Assembly (NCBI GenBank): GCA_016936555.1 | Contig: JAFGXR010000023.1 | Coordinates: forward strand, 41,044-105,043 | DNA from: Spirochaetales bacterium | GTDB taxonomy: Bacteria; Spirochaetota; Spirochaetia; DSM-2461 | Length of the DNA stretch: 64,000 nt | Reading direction: 5' to 3' | Part shown: positions 9,000-17,437 of the stretch, one piece after another | Numbering within the stretch: position 1 is the first letter of the stretch | Layout of the letters: each line of letters starts with the position of its first letter | Notes under the pieces: model-generated | The model's input: only the letters and a program-made list of their open reading frames with translations | Databases searched by the model: none | What the model was told of the DNA's origin: nothing | Program-made: the position numbers and the translations under genes

Positions 9000-9892
9000 A
9001 CCCGGAATTCAGATTCGGAATTGCCCTGCTGCTCATATTGGTCATCGCCGCAATTTTCGGCCCCCGGTTCGCGCCCTATCCTCCCGATTTCTCGGAATCT
9101 GTCAGAACCGTTGTCGTCGACGGCCGCAATGAATATGTATTCGCTCCGGAGCTGCCCGGCAAGCGTCACCCTCTGGGAACGGACAAAGACGGGTATGATT
9201 TCCTGACCATGATTCTCTACGGAGCCAAATATACCATCGGCGCCTGTTTTCTCATCGCTCTGCTGAGAATTCTTCCGGGCCTGGTATGGGGTATTGCCGC
9301 GGGAATGAAAAAACCGAATTCCAGAAAAATGCAATCAGCCGGCGCGATCCCCTCCTTCGTCATTCTCTTTTTCATCCTTTCGGGGATGACATTCAACACG
9401 ACCATAAGCACGGGAAAGCTTTTTTTTATACAAATCACCTTGATCGCTCTCATAGGCATTCCCGGCGTTGTCGCCGCCATTCAGGAGAAAACCTGGCTTC
9501 AGACACAGGAGACCTATATCGAAGCGGCCCGGTCCTGCGGAGCGGGAAGTTTCCGGATTGCTGTGCGCCATATATTTCCTCATTTGAGGGGAACGGCCTT
9601 TACGGTTTTCATGACTGAAGTGATAAGCTCGCTCAACCTCATAGGACAGCTTGCCATTTTTTCCATTTTCCTGGGTGGAACGATCGCAACGGTAAGTCCC
9701 CCTCTTCTCCATTCGGCTACAAACGAATGGATGGGAATTATCGCCCTGACCAGAAACTCCATAAACAACAGGCCCTGGATGCTTTTCGTTCCCATGACCG
9801 CTTACCTGCTCATTCTCATTTCGCTTAATCTCATCCTTCACGGGATCGAAAAATATTACGGTGAAAAATATGGCAAGACTCCTTATCTCTAA
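8996..9892 (+). CDS. ABC transporter permease, DppC/OppC type
   Basis: A 298-residue protein starting at GTG inside the upstream stop. A first transmembrane helix is followed by a periplasmic stretch with the typical HPLGTDKDGYD signature of DppC proteins. Four to five more helices and an EAA loop (EAARSCGAGSFRIAVRHIFP) follow. It pairs with the DppB-type permease. The start of the M1 peptidase gene lies inside its 3-prime end, so the three genes form one operon. Confidence 0.85.
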   Translation: MNPEFRFGIALLLILVIAAIFGPRFAPYPPDFSESVRTVVVDGRNEYVFAPELPGKRHPLGTDKDGYDFLTMILYGAKYTIGACFLIALLRILPGLVWGIAAGMKKPNSRKMQSAGAIPSFVILFFILSGMTFNTTISTGKLFFIQITLIALIGIPGVVAAIQEKTWLQTQETYIEAARSCGAGSFRIAVRHIFPHLRGTAFTVFMTEVISSLNLIGQLAIFSIFLGGTIATVSPPLLHSATNEWMGIIALTRNSINNRPWMLFVPMTAYLLILISLNLILHGIEKYYGEKYGKTPYL

Positions 9893-11270
9893 AATCGCCG
9901 GGCTTCTAATCATTCTCTCCATCCTCTTTCTTTTCTCCTGTTCCGGCTTAAGAGAAATTGAGCAGACAGAATGCGCGAGCTCTGAAATTGATTTTTCACT
10001 GGATGACGATCTGGAGAGCTACAGCGGAATCATGAGCTTCCGCAGCACCAATGATCAGTCCGTGCCGCTGCAAAGCATAGGATTCTTTCTGCTCCCCCAA
10101 AGGACAGGGGGCAATCTGGAGATCGGCGGGGTTTCCATGGAAAAATCGGTGCCGCGCTGGAGCGTAGAGAATTCCATTTTGTCCATTCACTTCAACGAAC
10201 CGGTACAGCCGGGCGGTGAATACAAGGTACAACTGGAATTCTCCGGAAAAGTTCCCCGGACGCTCCGGTTGCCGGGAATCTTCTTCAGAACAGACGACAC
10301 CGCAGCTCTCGGCCATTTCTACCCCATGCCGATTCCCCTGGACGGCAAAGGCTCCTTCGCCCCGGTCGAACCGTCAGCGCAGGGAGACCCCATAGAATCG
10401 ATCCTGAGCCGTTTCGATGTGACATTTGAAGCTCCGTCCCGGCTCAGATTCGCCGCGAGCGGTCCGGTGGAGAGACTGTCCGAAAAGGAGAACAGGGTCA
10501 GCTGCTCCGTCTCCACAGGACCTGTCCGCGATTTTTACCTTCTCGGCTCGGCCGAATGGGATATGGTGACAAAAGTGTACAGCGGCATAAGACTCTCCTC
10601 CTGGTACCCCCGGGGAAAAATGCAGCAGGGAATTGATTCGCTTTACGCCATGGAAGAGGCTCTGAAGATTTTTGAAAGACATCTGGGACCGTATCCCTAC
10701 AACACGCTTAATATTGTCAGCGGACCTCTCGGGTCTCAAGCGGGGGGGATGGAGTATCCGGGAATCATAGTTCTGAACGACAATTATTACACAAATGAAG
10801 ACTCCCATTATCTTCAGGTCGTCATAGCTCATGAAACAGGTCATCAGTGGTTTTACAATCTTGTGGGGAATGACCCGGTGATGGAACCCTGGCTCGATGA
10901 GAGTTTCACCCAGTATGCCACCTGGCTTTATTTCGAAAAGCTCTACGGCGAACGTTCGGGAAATTCCATGATAACATCCTTTCAGAACCGGTGGGACCGG
11001 GTCCGGAAAGCCCCTGTTCCCCTGAACCTGAGCGTCCATGAATACGAAGGCCGCGAATACGGTGCCATCCCCTACGGGAAGGGCCCTCTCTTTCTCTTTA
11101 CATTGCGAAGCTACTTCGGCGGTGATCTCTTCGATCGATTCATTCTCGATTACCAGAAAACCTTCCGGTGGGAGAGGATGGACACGGAAAAACTCCGCGA
11201 TTTCATGTACGGCTATTTCGGAGACGAAGGGGACGCCCTTTTCAGAAAATGGGTTTACGGAGAAACGTGA
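9870..11270 (+). CDS. Lipoprotein M1-family zinc metallopeptidase
   Basis: A 466-residue protein from ATG 9870; a GTG at 9861 is also in frame. The signal peptide ends in a lipobox (FLFSC). The zinc site HETGHQW is followed 18 residues later by the third ligand in WLDESFTQYA, and the exopeptidase motif appears as GGMEYPG. This is the M1 aminopeptidase arrangement. The N-terminal beta-sandwich is present but the C-terminal helical domain of large M1 enzymes is short. It is probably anchored on the outer face of a membrane, trimming peptides. It is coupled to two peptide-type permeases, suggesting degradation followed by uptake. Confidence 0.85.
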   Translation: MARLLISKIAGLLIILSILFLFSCSGLREIEQTECASSEIDFSLDDDLESYSGIMSFRSTNDQSVPLQSIGFFLLPQRTGGNLEIGGVSMEKSVPRWSVENSILSIHFNEPVQPGGEYKVQLEFSGKVPRTLRLPGIFFRTDDTAALGHFYPMPIPLDGKGSFAPVEPSAQGDPIESILSRFDVTFEAPSRLRFAASGPVERLSEKENRVSCSVSTGPVRDFYLLGSAEWDMVTKVYSGIRLSSWYPRGKMQQGIDSLYAMEEALKIFERHLGPYPYNTLNIVSGPLGSQAGGMEYPGIIVLNDNYYTNEDSHYLQVVIAHETGHQWFYNLVGNDPVMEPWLDESFTQYATWLYFEKLYGERSGNSMITSFQNRWDRVRKAPVPLNLSVHEYEGREYGAIPYGKGPLFLFTLRSYFGGDLFDRFILDYQKTFRWERMDTEKLRDFMYGYFGDEGDALFRKWVYGET

Positions 11271-11312
11271 CAACCCGCCGCGCTCAGGTTATGATAATAG
11301 AGGGGAGATCAA

Positions 11313-11990
11313 ATGAATCACATTAAGGGAAAAGAGACATTGAGTGAACTGGCAACTGTTTATCCTTACATCGTTGATATACTGAATCAGTACCGGCTCG
11401 ATTACACCTTCAACAGTGAAACGACTCTGAAAGAGGCCGTCGAAAAAGCGGGATTGAGCTACGAAAAAGTCAACGCCGACATCAATCTGGCCATCGACGA
11501 ATATATCGTGACCAAACCCGAAGTGATCTACTGGGAAAACGAACCAATCCATAAAATAATCGATCATATTGAAACAAAGCACCACAGGTTTATGGAAAAA
11601 ACCATGGATGAAATTCTCCGGTTGTTTCATGCCATGGAACTGACTCCCGAGCTGGAATCCCTGGAGAAACTCTTCGGAGAGCTTCAGGCTGAGATCCTTA
11701 CCCATCAGATAAAAGAAGAAGAGGAACTGTTCCCTCTGCTGAAGGAATACAGCGGCAACAGAAACTCAGAACTTCGGAAAAAGTGCGTCAGCTATATGGA
11801 AAAAACCATGGGAGAGCACGAACAGGCGGGTCAGGTTCTGAAAAATATCAACAGCATGACTGATAATTTTATGCCCCCTGTCGGCGCCACGGCTGAATTG
11901 AAAAAGCTCTACCTTAAGCTCAATGCCCTGGAAAAGGATACCTTTCTCCACATTCATATGGAAAACAGCATACTCTTTAAAATGATTTGA
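11313..11990 (+). CDS. RIC/ScdA-like hemerythrin-domain protein
   Basis: A 225-residue protein. An N-terminal DUF542-like domain (residues 1-70) is followed by a hemerythrin-like helical bundle with His/Glu ligands (DHIETKHHRF, THQIKEEEE, GEHEQAG, HIHMENSILF). The family (ScdA, YtfE) repairs iron-sulfur clusters after nitrosative stress through a di-iron centre. The usual double-Cys of the DUF542 domain is absent: the equivalent place reads RLDYTFNS. It has its own GGGGAG ribosome site and is followed 6 nt later by a HAD gene. Confidence 0.82.
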   Translation: MNHIKGKETLSELATVYPYIVDILNQYRLDYTFNSETTLKEAVEKAGLSYEKVNADINLAIDEYIVTKPEVIYWENEPIHKIIDHIETKHHRFMEKTMDEILRLFHAMELTPELESLEKLFGELQAEILTHQIKEEEELFPLLKEYSGNRNSELRKKCVSYMEKTMGEHEQAGQVLKNINSMTDNFMPPVGATAELKKLYLKLNALEKDTFLHIHMENSILFKMI

Positions 11991-11996
11991 GGTTAT

Positions 11997-12602
11997 ATGA
12001 TACGCAATATTATTTTTGATCTGGGAAATGTTCTGATCGATTTTCAACCCTATAGCTACCTCGTTTCTCAGGGGTGTACAACAGAAGAAGCGGATTTTCT
12101 CTACCGGGAAATCTTCAGGAGCGCAGAATGGGTCGAGCTTGACAGAGGGACGATTTCCGCTGCCCAGGCATTGAAATCCATTAAAGAACGTAATCCAGGA
12201 CATGAGATTCTCATCGATAAGTTCAGCGATTTCATGCCGATTTTAACGCTGATCGAGGAGAATACTCTTCTGCTCGATGAGCTGAAATCGGAAGGCTACC
12301 ATCTGTTCTATCTGACAAATTATCACGAAGAGCTCTTTTCCCGGACTAAAGGGGCCTATTCTTTTTTCGAACAATTCGAAGGAGGTGTTGTATCCGCCCA
12401 TGTAAAAAAAATCAAACCGGATCCGGAGATCTTCTGGATTCTTCTTGACAAATACGGACTCATTGCGGAAGAAACGCTTTTTATCGATGATTCTCTGGCC
12501 AATGCGGAAGCAGCTGAAAAGCTGGGGATGGAGGTGATTCATCTGGAGAAGCCGGAGCAGTTGCGGAGGGAGCTGGAAGAGCGGCTTCAGAATCCAAACT
12601 GA
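11997..12602 (+). CDS. HAD-superfamily hydrolase, YihX-like
   Basis: A 201-residue protein. Motif I is FDLGNVLIDF, with the nucleophile Asp in DLGN; motif II is YLTNYH; motif III lies around HVKKIKPDPEIF; motif IV is LFIDDSLANAEAAEKLG. The cap is a small helical insertion. This matches the HAD-IA group close to YihX, which removes phosphate from sugar phosphates or related small molecules. The real substrate is unknown. It follows the RIC-like gene after 6 nt, so it is probably in the same transcript. Confidence 0.85.
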   Translation: MIRNIIFDLGNVLIDFQPYSYLVSQGCTTEEADFLYREIFRSAEWVELDRGTISAAQALKSIKERNPGHEILIDKFSDFMPILTLIEENTLLLDELKSEGYHLFYLTNYHEELFSRTKGAYSFFEQFEGGVVSAHVKKIKPDPEIFWILLDKYGLIAEETLFIDDSLANAEAAEKLGMEVIHLEKPEQLRRELEERLQNPN

Positions 12603-12655
12603 AAAAGTAGACTTTAGGGTGACAATTTGTTACATTTATAAGCAGGAGTATAAAA

Positions 12656-12943
12656 ATGAGATTCGTCACTGTCCGTGACTTAAGAACGACACCAGCCAAG
12701 ATATGGAAATCTCTTCCGGAAGAACAGGAGCTTATTCTCACAAACAATGGCAAACCTATAGCTTTGATTACACCTTTGGGAGAAAGCGATCTTGAAGAAA
12801 CAATTTCGGCGGTAAGAAAAGCAAGAGCTCAGGCAGCAATGCAACAAATGCAGTTATCATCGGTTAATAGCAGTACATATGATATGTCAATGGAAGAAAT
12901 TGATGCTGAAATAGCCTCATATAGAAAAGAACGCCATAAATGA
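12656..12943 (+). CDS. Phd/YefM-type antitoxin
   Basis: A 95-residue protein with the N-terminal Phd/YefM DNA-binding fold (VTVRDLRTTPAKIW, then ILTNNGKPIALITP). An acidic C-terminal tail would wrap and neutralise the toxin. It is preceded by a good AGGAG site. Its last four bases overlap the PIN toxin start (ATGA), the standard antitoxin-first layout. Base composition is visibly more AT-rich than the flanking genes, consistent with horizontal gain. Confidence 0.85.
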   Translation: MRFVTVRDLRTTPAKIWKSLPEEQELILTNNGKPIALITPLGESDLEETISAVRKARAQAAMQQMQLSSVNSSTYDMSMEEIDAEIASYRKERHK

Positions 12944-13344
12944 AAATTGTCCTGGATACAAATGTTCTCGTTTCAGGGGTTCTATCCCCGAATGGAATTC
13001 CTGCGCAAATTTTAAATCTCGTTCTTGAAAAGAAAGTGACACTGATCACCGACACACGAATTCTTGCGGAATACTCTGAAGTCTTAAAACGCCCGAAATT
13101 CGGATTTAAACCTGAATGGATCAACCCTCTACTTGATTTTATCAAGATGGAGAGTGAATTAGTCATTCCGGAGCCTATCAATATATCTTTCCCTGACCCC
13201 GATGATATAATGTTCTGGGAAGTGGCAAAAACAGGAAAAGCCCTCTATATCGTCTCCGGGAATCTCAAACATTTTCCTGAGGATCCAATGGTTGTTTCTC
13301 CGGCACACTTCATGGAAAAATATCATAAGCAAATGTTGAGATAA
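12940..13344 (+). CDS. PIN-domain toxin (ribonuclease family)
   Basis: A 134-residue protein beginning MKIVLDTNVLVSG, the first PIN motif with its acidic metal ligand. It continues with LAEYSEVLKRPKF and a C-terminal DPDDIMFWEVA acidic cluster, matching the COG1569/PIN_3 family of putative toxins. PIN toxins cleave RNA in a metal-dependent way. It overlaps and follows the Phd-type antitoxin, so toxin and antitoxin translation are coupled. Confidence 0.85.
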   Translation: MKIVLDTNVLVSGVLSPNGIPAQILNLVLEKKVTLITDTRILAEYSEVLKRPKFGFKPEWINPLLDFIKMESELVIPEPINISFPDPDDIMFWEVAKTGKALYIVSGNLKHFPEDPMVVSPAHFMEKYHKQMLR

Positions 13345-13409
13345 AAAAGTAACAGATCATCTCTCCCTACGGGTTTAACAGATATACCTGAAACAGGAGA
13401 GACAAAAAT

Positions 13410-14132
13410 ATGACATATCTGAAAATCTCATGCGCCGGAATACTTCTCTTTTTAATGCTCAGCGGCTGCGCTATATTCGGAATACAGGGCTCGGGATACC
13501 TTATAACCCGAAACTACGCTCTGGATAATTTCACCTCAGTCAACATCGACTCCACTTGCGATGTCAAAATTATGCGGGGAGATTATTTCACCGTTCAGGT
13601 TACGGTCGACGACAATATCCTGCCCTATGTCGAAGCCTATGTGAGCGGAAATATACTTCATATTGAACTGGCATCGGGATTCAGCTACCAGAGCATGGAT
13701 TTCCAGGCAACAGTCGTTATGCCGCAGCTGACCTACCTGGAGGTTGACGGCGTTTCAACAGCCGATGTATCGGGTTTTACCAGTACGGGTACATTCCGCG
13801 CTGTCATCGACGGGGTCAGCCGCGCTGAAATTGATTTGATCAGCTCACAGGATATAAATTGCGAGGTTAACGGCACAAGCCATCTGGAAATTACGTCATT
13901 GAGCTCGAACGGGTATTTGACCCTGATTTGCGACGGCGTCAGCACAGCCGATCTCAGAGGCGTGGCACTGACAAACGGTTCCATACTGGTGGATGGCGTA
14001 AGCGATGCCTATGTCGATGTTTCTGGATGTCTCAACGGGAATGTCGCCGGCTTATCGACGCTCCATTATTCGGGCAGCCCCAATCTGGGAAGTCTGGTAA
14101 TAAGCGGCGGTTCATCGCTGAACCACCTCTGA
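13410..14132 (+). CDS. GIN-domain (DUF2807) lipoprotein
   Basis: A 240-residue protein with a lipobox (MLSGC) and then a DUF2807/GIN repeat beta-helix. The signatures are FTSVNIDSTCDVKI, VVMPQLTYLEVDGVS and repeated DGVS-A-D turns. The family builds a right-handed parallel beta structure at the cell surface or periplasm; its function is unknown. It has an AGGAGAG site. It ends 8 nt before the convergent Gfo/Idh pseudogene. Confidence 0.85.
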   Translation: MTYLKISCAGILLFLMLSGCAIFGIQGSGYLITRNYALDNFTSVNIDSTCDVKIMRGDYFTVQVTVDDNILPYVEAYVSGNILHIELASGFSYQSMDFQATVVMPQLTYLEVDGVSTADVSGFTSTGTFRAVIDGVSRAEIDLISSQDINCEVNGTSHLEITSLSSNGYLTLICDGVSTADLRGVALTNGSILVDGVSDAYVDVSGCLNGNVAGLSTLHYSGSPNLGSLVISGGSSLNHL

Positions 14133-14140
14133 TCAAACTG

Positions 14141-14851
14141 TCACTTTTCAAAGGGGTATTTTACCCCCCACTCCGCTCTGAAAGTATCCATGATTTCGAG
14201 CATTTCAATTGTCCCGGCCCAACTGTGGCCGGGGCAGCTCAGCCATTCCCTTTGTTCCCAGAACCGAGGCGGTCATGGGCCCCCGGACTTCGACGGAATT
14301 ATTCAAAACGGCGGATGCTCCGTCATTCCACTGGAAGACGATCATCTGGGAACTGTCGACGCCTGTCGCGGCCTAGCGATGAAGAGATACAATTTCATCG
14401 GGCTTTCTCCCCATAACAAAAATAGCCAGCGTTATGGGATAGATACCGATATCGAGAAGCGCCCCTCCCGCCAGTTCGGGATTGAAGATACGGTGTTGCG
14501 GATCATAGGGAAAATCGAAGGAAAAATCCGCTTCGATTCTCTTCACCGCTCCCAGTTTTCCCTCATCAATCCATTCTCTCAGCTTTTTGAATGCCGGAAG
14601 GAACCGGCTCCACATGGCTTCCATCAGAAAGAGCCCCTTCTTTTCAGCCAGTTTGACAAGAGGTTTGAACTCATCGGCATTGACGGTAATCGGTTTCTCG
14701 CAGAGAACATGCTTTCCATGAGTCAAAGCCAGTTCAATCTGCTCGCGGTGATAGCGGTCAGGATCCCATCATCCATGGATTTCAGACTCTCAGCAAAAGT
14801 TGCGGCAATGCTGCCCGGGGCTATGATACCCCATCTTATTTTATTTTCCAT
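14141..14851 (-). pseudogene. Degraded Gfo/Idh/MocA-family oxidoreductase
   Basis: The remains of one NAD(P)-dependent sugar dehydrogenase. A proper start at 14851 reads into a Rossmann beginning (WGIIAPGSIAATFA) and then hits a stop. The conserved middle (HREQIELALTHGKHVLCEKPIT) resumes in another frame near 14760, missing roughly 50-60 codons. An in-frame TAG at about 14373 cuts LHR-TAG-AATGVDSSQ. The typical C-terminal end (IMDTFRAEWGVKYPFEK) sits in a third frame at 14141-14200. The gene spans about 237 codons where intact relatives have about 330, so it is clearly dead. An intact internal frame of 117 codons (14373-14726) is a remnant. Confidence 0.85.
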
Positions 14852-14869
14852 GGAACCATTCTAGGTCAT

Positions 14870-15748
14870 TTAAACCGACGTAGCATTTCTTTTTTCCAGA
14901 ATCATATTGATAAATAAACCGGCCAGAACCAGCAGAACTCCAGCCAGTCTGTTGACCGGCAATGAACCGGAAGTAACCAGGTCCGATACTATCCCCGTTA
15001 CTGCCTGGCCGGCAAACAACAGAAGGGAAGCATAGATAACGGGAATCTTCGGCAGAATTCTGTTACTCCCGGCAACGATCAGGACGCCGAGAAAGCCTCC
15101 GCCGAAAATAAAAAGAGGATGAATTTGTAAAAACATACCGAAAAGCGGTTCCGGTGACGGTCTGAAAACCAGCAAAACCGCAAGGGACCCCGCCAGTCCA
15201 GCCAGATAATTCCGTCTCACCCCCCGGAAAGTCCCCACGAGAAGAGATAACCGGCTGTTGATAATCATCGATAAAATAACGAAGGCACCGGCGGACAGAG
15301 CCATAATGACGGGGACAGCATCCCCTTTCCAACTGTCTGTCATAACAACCGCACCGGCCAGGAGAAGAACAAGCCCGGCCAGTTTTCTTCTGTTGAAAGG
15401 ATATTTCTTCATCCCCAGAAAACCGGTTGAATCGGCCATCATGGAAGCGATCGTCTGCCCGATGATTCCCAGTGATAGAGTCAGAGACGCTCCCAGCTGA
15501 TCGAAACAGTAATTGTTGAATAAAACAAGCAGAACACCGAAAAGCCCGCCCGTATTGAGATGGAAGGGGACTTTGTTACCAGTCTTTTTCTCCCCGGAGA
15601 TAAGCAGAATGAAAGTCACCATCAGCAACCCGGCTATATGAATGACCGGCAGGGAGAGAAGATTTCCGATATGCCCCGAGAGGATTCCATTGGAAATAAC
15701 CATAAAAGCGATTAACACCCCGACCAGTGAGGCTGCGGCTTTGTACAT
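14870..15748 (-). CDS. DMT-family transporter, tandem DUF606/YdcZ type
   Basis: A 292-residue protein with about ten transmembrane helices arranged as two similar five-helix halves, the fused form of the YdcZ/DUF606 branch of the drug/metabolite transporters. The ATG at 15748 is chosen because AAGGAG lies 8-9 nt before it; an open frame extends further upstream without a ribosome site. It is divergent from the Crp/Fnr regulator at 15892, a common arrangement for this transporter family, so that protein probably controls it. Confidence 0.82.
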   Translation of the reverse strand: MYKAAASLVGVLIAFMVISNGILSGHIGNLLSLPVIHIAGLLMVTFILLISGEKKTGNKVPFHLNTGGLFGVLLVLFNNYCFDQLGASLTLSLGIIGQTIASMMADSTGFLGMKKYPFNRRKLAGLVLLLAGAVVMTDSWKGDAVPVIMALSAGAFVILSMIINSRLSLLVGTFRGVRRNYLAGLAGSLAVLLVFRPSPEPLFGMFLQIHPLFIFGGGFLGVLIVAGSNRILPKIPVIYASLLLFAGQAVTGIVSDLVTSGSLPVNRLAGVLLVLAGLFINMILEKRNATSV

Positions 15749-15859
15749 ACTGTGATGACTCCTTAAATTGAAGCCGACCCGTACAGGAATCTGGAGCGAA
15801 CTGTTTGATACGGGCGGCTTCGTTGACTGATTTATAGAACATCTCCTACAATTCAATTA

Positions 15860-15871
15860 GGACATATGTCC
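15860..15871. promoter_or_regulatory. Palindromic operator between DMT transporter and Crp/Fnr gene
   Basis: GGACATATGTCC is a perfect 12-bp palindrome placed 20 nt before the regulator ATG and about 110 nt before the transporter ATG. A dimeric Crp/Fnr protein binding its own divergent promoter is the simplest reading; the site differs from the classical CRP/FNR half-sites. Confidence 0.5.
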
Positions 15872-15891
15872 CATTTTTTGAAAAAAAGAGG

Positions 15892-16584
15892 ATGATTTTG
15901 AACGAAGAGGTCAATATCAATTTCTATCTGAACCGCTATGGCCTGAGAAAACTGCTTCCCCCCGAAGTCATAGAAAATCTCAAAGTGCTCCATTACAGAG
16001 CAGGAGAGCACGTGGTTCGCAGCGACGAATATCTGGAATACCTCTACTTTTTTGTCGAGGGAAAAGGCAAGGTCTACTCGCTCCAGGAAAACGGAAAATC
16101 CCTGCTGGTGCGCTTTTATTCCCCTCCCGATGTGATCGGTGATGTGGAGCTCTTCTCCGACAGGCGTTCAGTCTGCAACCTCCAGGCTATCAGCGAGGTC
16201 ACCTGTCTGGCCATCGAAATGAAAAAGATGCAGGAAGTCTGCCGCAATAACCCGCCGCTCCTCGAATACTTCTGCCGGAGCCTGAGCGGCAAGCTGCAGA
16301 ACTTCAATATTTCCAGCGCCATCAACCTCACCTACCCCCTGGAAAACCGCCTGGCCAGCTACCTATTCGCCATCTCGGAAAAAGGAGAGGACGAGACAAC
16401 GATCGACAGAATCTATACGGATAATCTGACCGAACTGGCCGATCTGCTGGGAACGAGCTACCGCCATCTGACCAGGACAATCCGGGACTTTGCGGAACGG
16501 GGCATTATTGTGAAAAAGAAGCGGAGGATTGAAATTCTCGACGGGGAACAATTGAAGGACATGGCCCGGGAAATCTATACTTAA
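15892..16584 (+). CDS. Crp/Fnr-family transcription regulator (YeiL-like)
   Basis: A 230-residue protein. A cyclic-nucleotide-binding-type beta barrel (about 20-130) includes GKGKVYSLQENGKSLLVRFYSPPDVIGDVELF. A dimer helix and a C-terminal winged HTH (about 175-225; LADLLGTSYRHLTRTIRDF) follow. There are no clustered cysteines, so an Fe-S sensor of the FNR kind is unlikely; the ligand is unknown. It is divergent from a DMT transporter and followed 4 nt later by the secreted nuclease gene. Confidence 0.88.
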   Translation: MILNEEVNINFYLNRYGLRKLLPPEVIENLKVLHYRAGEHVVRSDEYLEYLYFFVEGKGKVYSLQENGKSLLVRFYSPPDVIGDVELFSDRRSVCNLQAISEVTCLAIEMKKMQEVCRNNPPLLEYFCRSLSGKLQNFNISSAINLTYPLENRLASYLFAISEKGEDETTIDRIYTDNLTELADLLGTSYRHLTRTIRDFAERGIIVKKKRRIEILDGEQLKDMAREIYT

Positions 16585-16588
16585 GAAT

Positions 16589-17437
16589 ATGAAACGATTG
16601 TTTTTGCTATTATTATCCCTCCCCCTCTTCGCCGGCGATTTTGACCTGAAGCCGGTCGTTCTCGACCGGAGCTATGAACACGACCGGTGGATCACCGAAC
16701 CGAAAGACCTACTCTTCGAGTTTGCCGCCTACACGGTCTCCTTCGATGGCCCGGATGACAATAACGGCGATGAGAGAAGCGATTTATGGGGCATTCCCGA
16801 ATGGGTATCCTATGAAATAAGAGCCATGGTTACGGATCATCCGCTGGAGGACCGCCCCTCCTGGAAAAGCGACAGAGAGCTCTATGAAGAGGGAATCGCA
16901 CCGAAAGACGACACCTACGCCGTATCGGGCGTCCGGAATCTGGGGGAAGTGAAAACCGATTACCGCTTTGTCCGGGGACACCTCTGTCCGAAAGACACGG
17001 CGGAGAGGATCAGCGCCGATGCCGCTTACAACACCCACACAGTGTTAAACGCCGTTCCGCAGCTCCAATGGCAGAACAACGGAATCTGGAAAACGCTTGA
17101 GCAGCAGGCCCATGATTGGGCGGACCGCTATGGAAGGATCTGGGTGATAACCGGACCGGTTTTCTTCAACAGAACACCGGCTCTCTGGCTCGGACAGGAC
17201 GATGAGAAAAAAGCCGCCGTTCCCGATGCCCTGTTTAAAATCATTATCAAAGAAAACAATTATATGATCGATACGCTCACCTTCCTCATTCCCAATATAC
17301 TGCCCAAAGAGGAAAAGGAACCGTCTGACTTCTTAACAGACCTGAATCGGATCGAAGAGCTGACGGGTCTCGATTTCTTTGTATACACCAATGAAGACCG
17401 GCTCAGTCAACAGCTCGAAGAAGAAATAGCCTGGTGA
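16589..17437 (+). CDS. Secreted DNA/RNA non-specific endonuclease (NUC1 family)
   Basis: A 282-residue protein with a signal peptide (residues 1-15). The beta-beta-alpha-metal nuclease core has FVRGHLCPKDT, where the usual DRGH is VRGH and the general-base His is kept. A downstream QWQNNGIW segment supplies the metal-binding Asn, and a WVITGPVF strand follows. The family cuts DNA and RNA in the periplasm or outside the cell. Its last bases overlap the start of the DA1-like peptidase, so the two are translated together. Confidence 0.87.
   Translation: MKRLFLLLLSLPLFAGDFDLKPVVLDRSYEHDRWITEPKDLLFEFAAYTVSFDGPDDNNGDERSDLWGIPEWVSYEIRAMVTDHPLEDRPSWKSDRELYEEGIAPKDDTYAVSGVRNLGEVKTDYRFVRGHLCPKDTAERISADAAYNTHTVLNAVPQLQWQNNGIWKTLEQQAHDWADRYGRIWVITGPVFFNRTPALWLGQDDEKKAAVPDALFKIIIKENNYMIDTLTFLIPNILPKEEKEPSDFLTDLNRIEELTGLDFFVYTNEDRLSQQLEEEIAW

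Noticed and set aside
10374..11273. Long minus-strand open frame of 299 codons
   Set aside because: It lies wholly opposite the M1 peptidase gene, whose zinc motifs are certain. Its own sequence has no recognisable domain and no ribosome site.
12656..13344. Mobile element carrying the toxin-antitoxin pair
   Set aside because: The AT-rich composition suggests transfer, but no inverted repeats, target duplications or transposase are present.
14190..14864. Plus-strand open frame of 224 codons
   Set aside because: It covers the decayed Gfo/Idh gene in antisense; conserved oxidoreductase blocks are on the minus strand.
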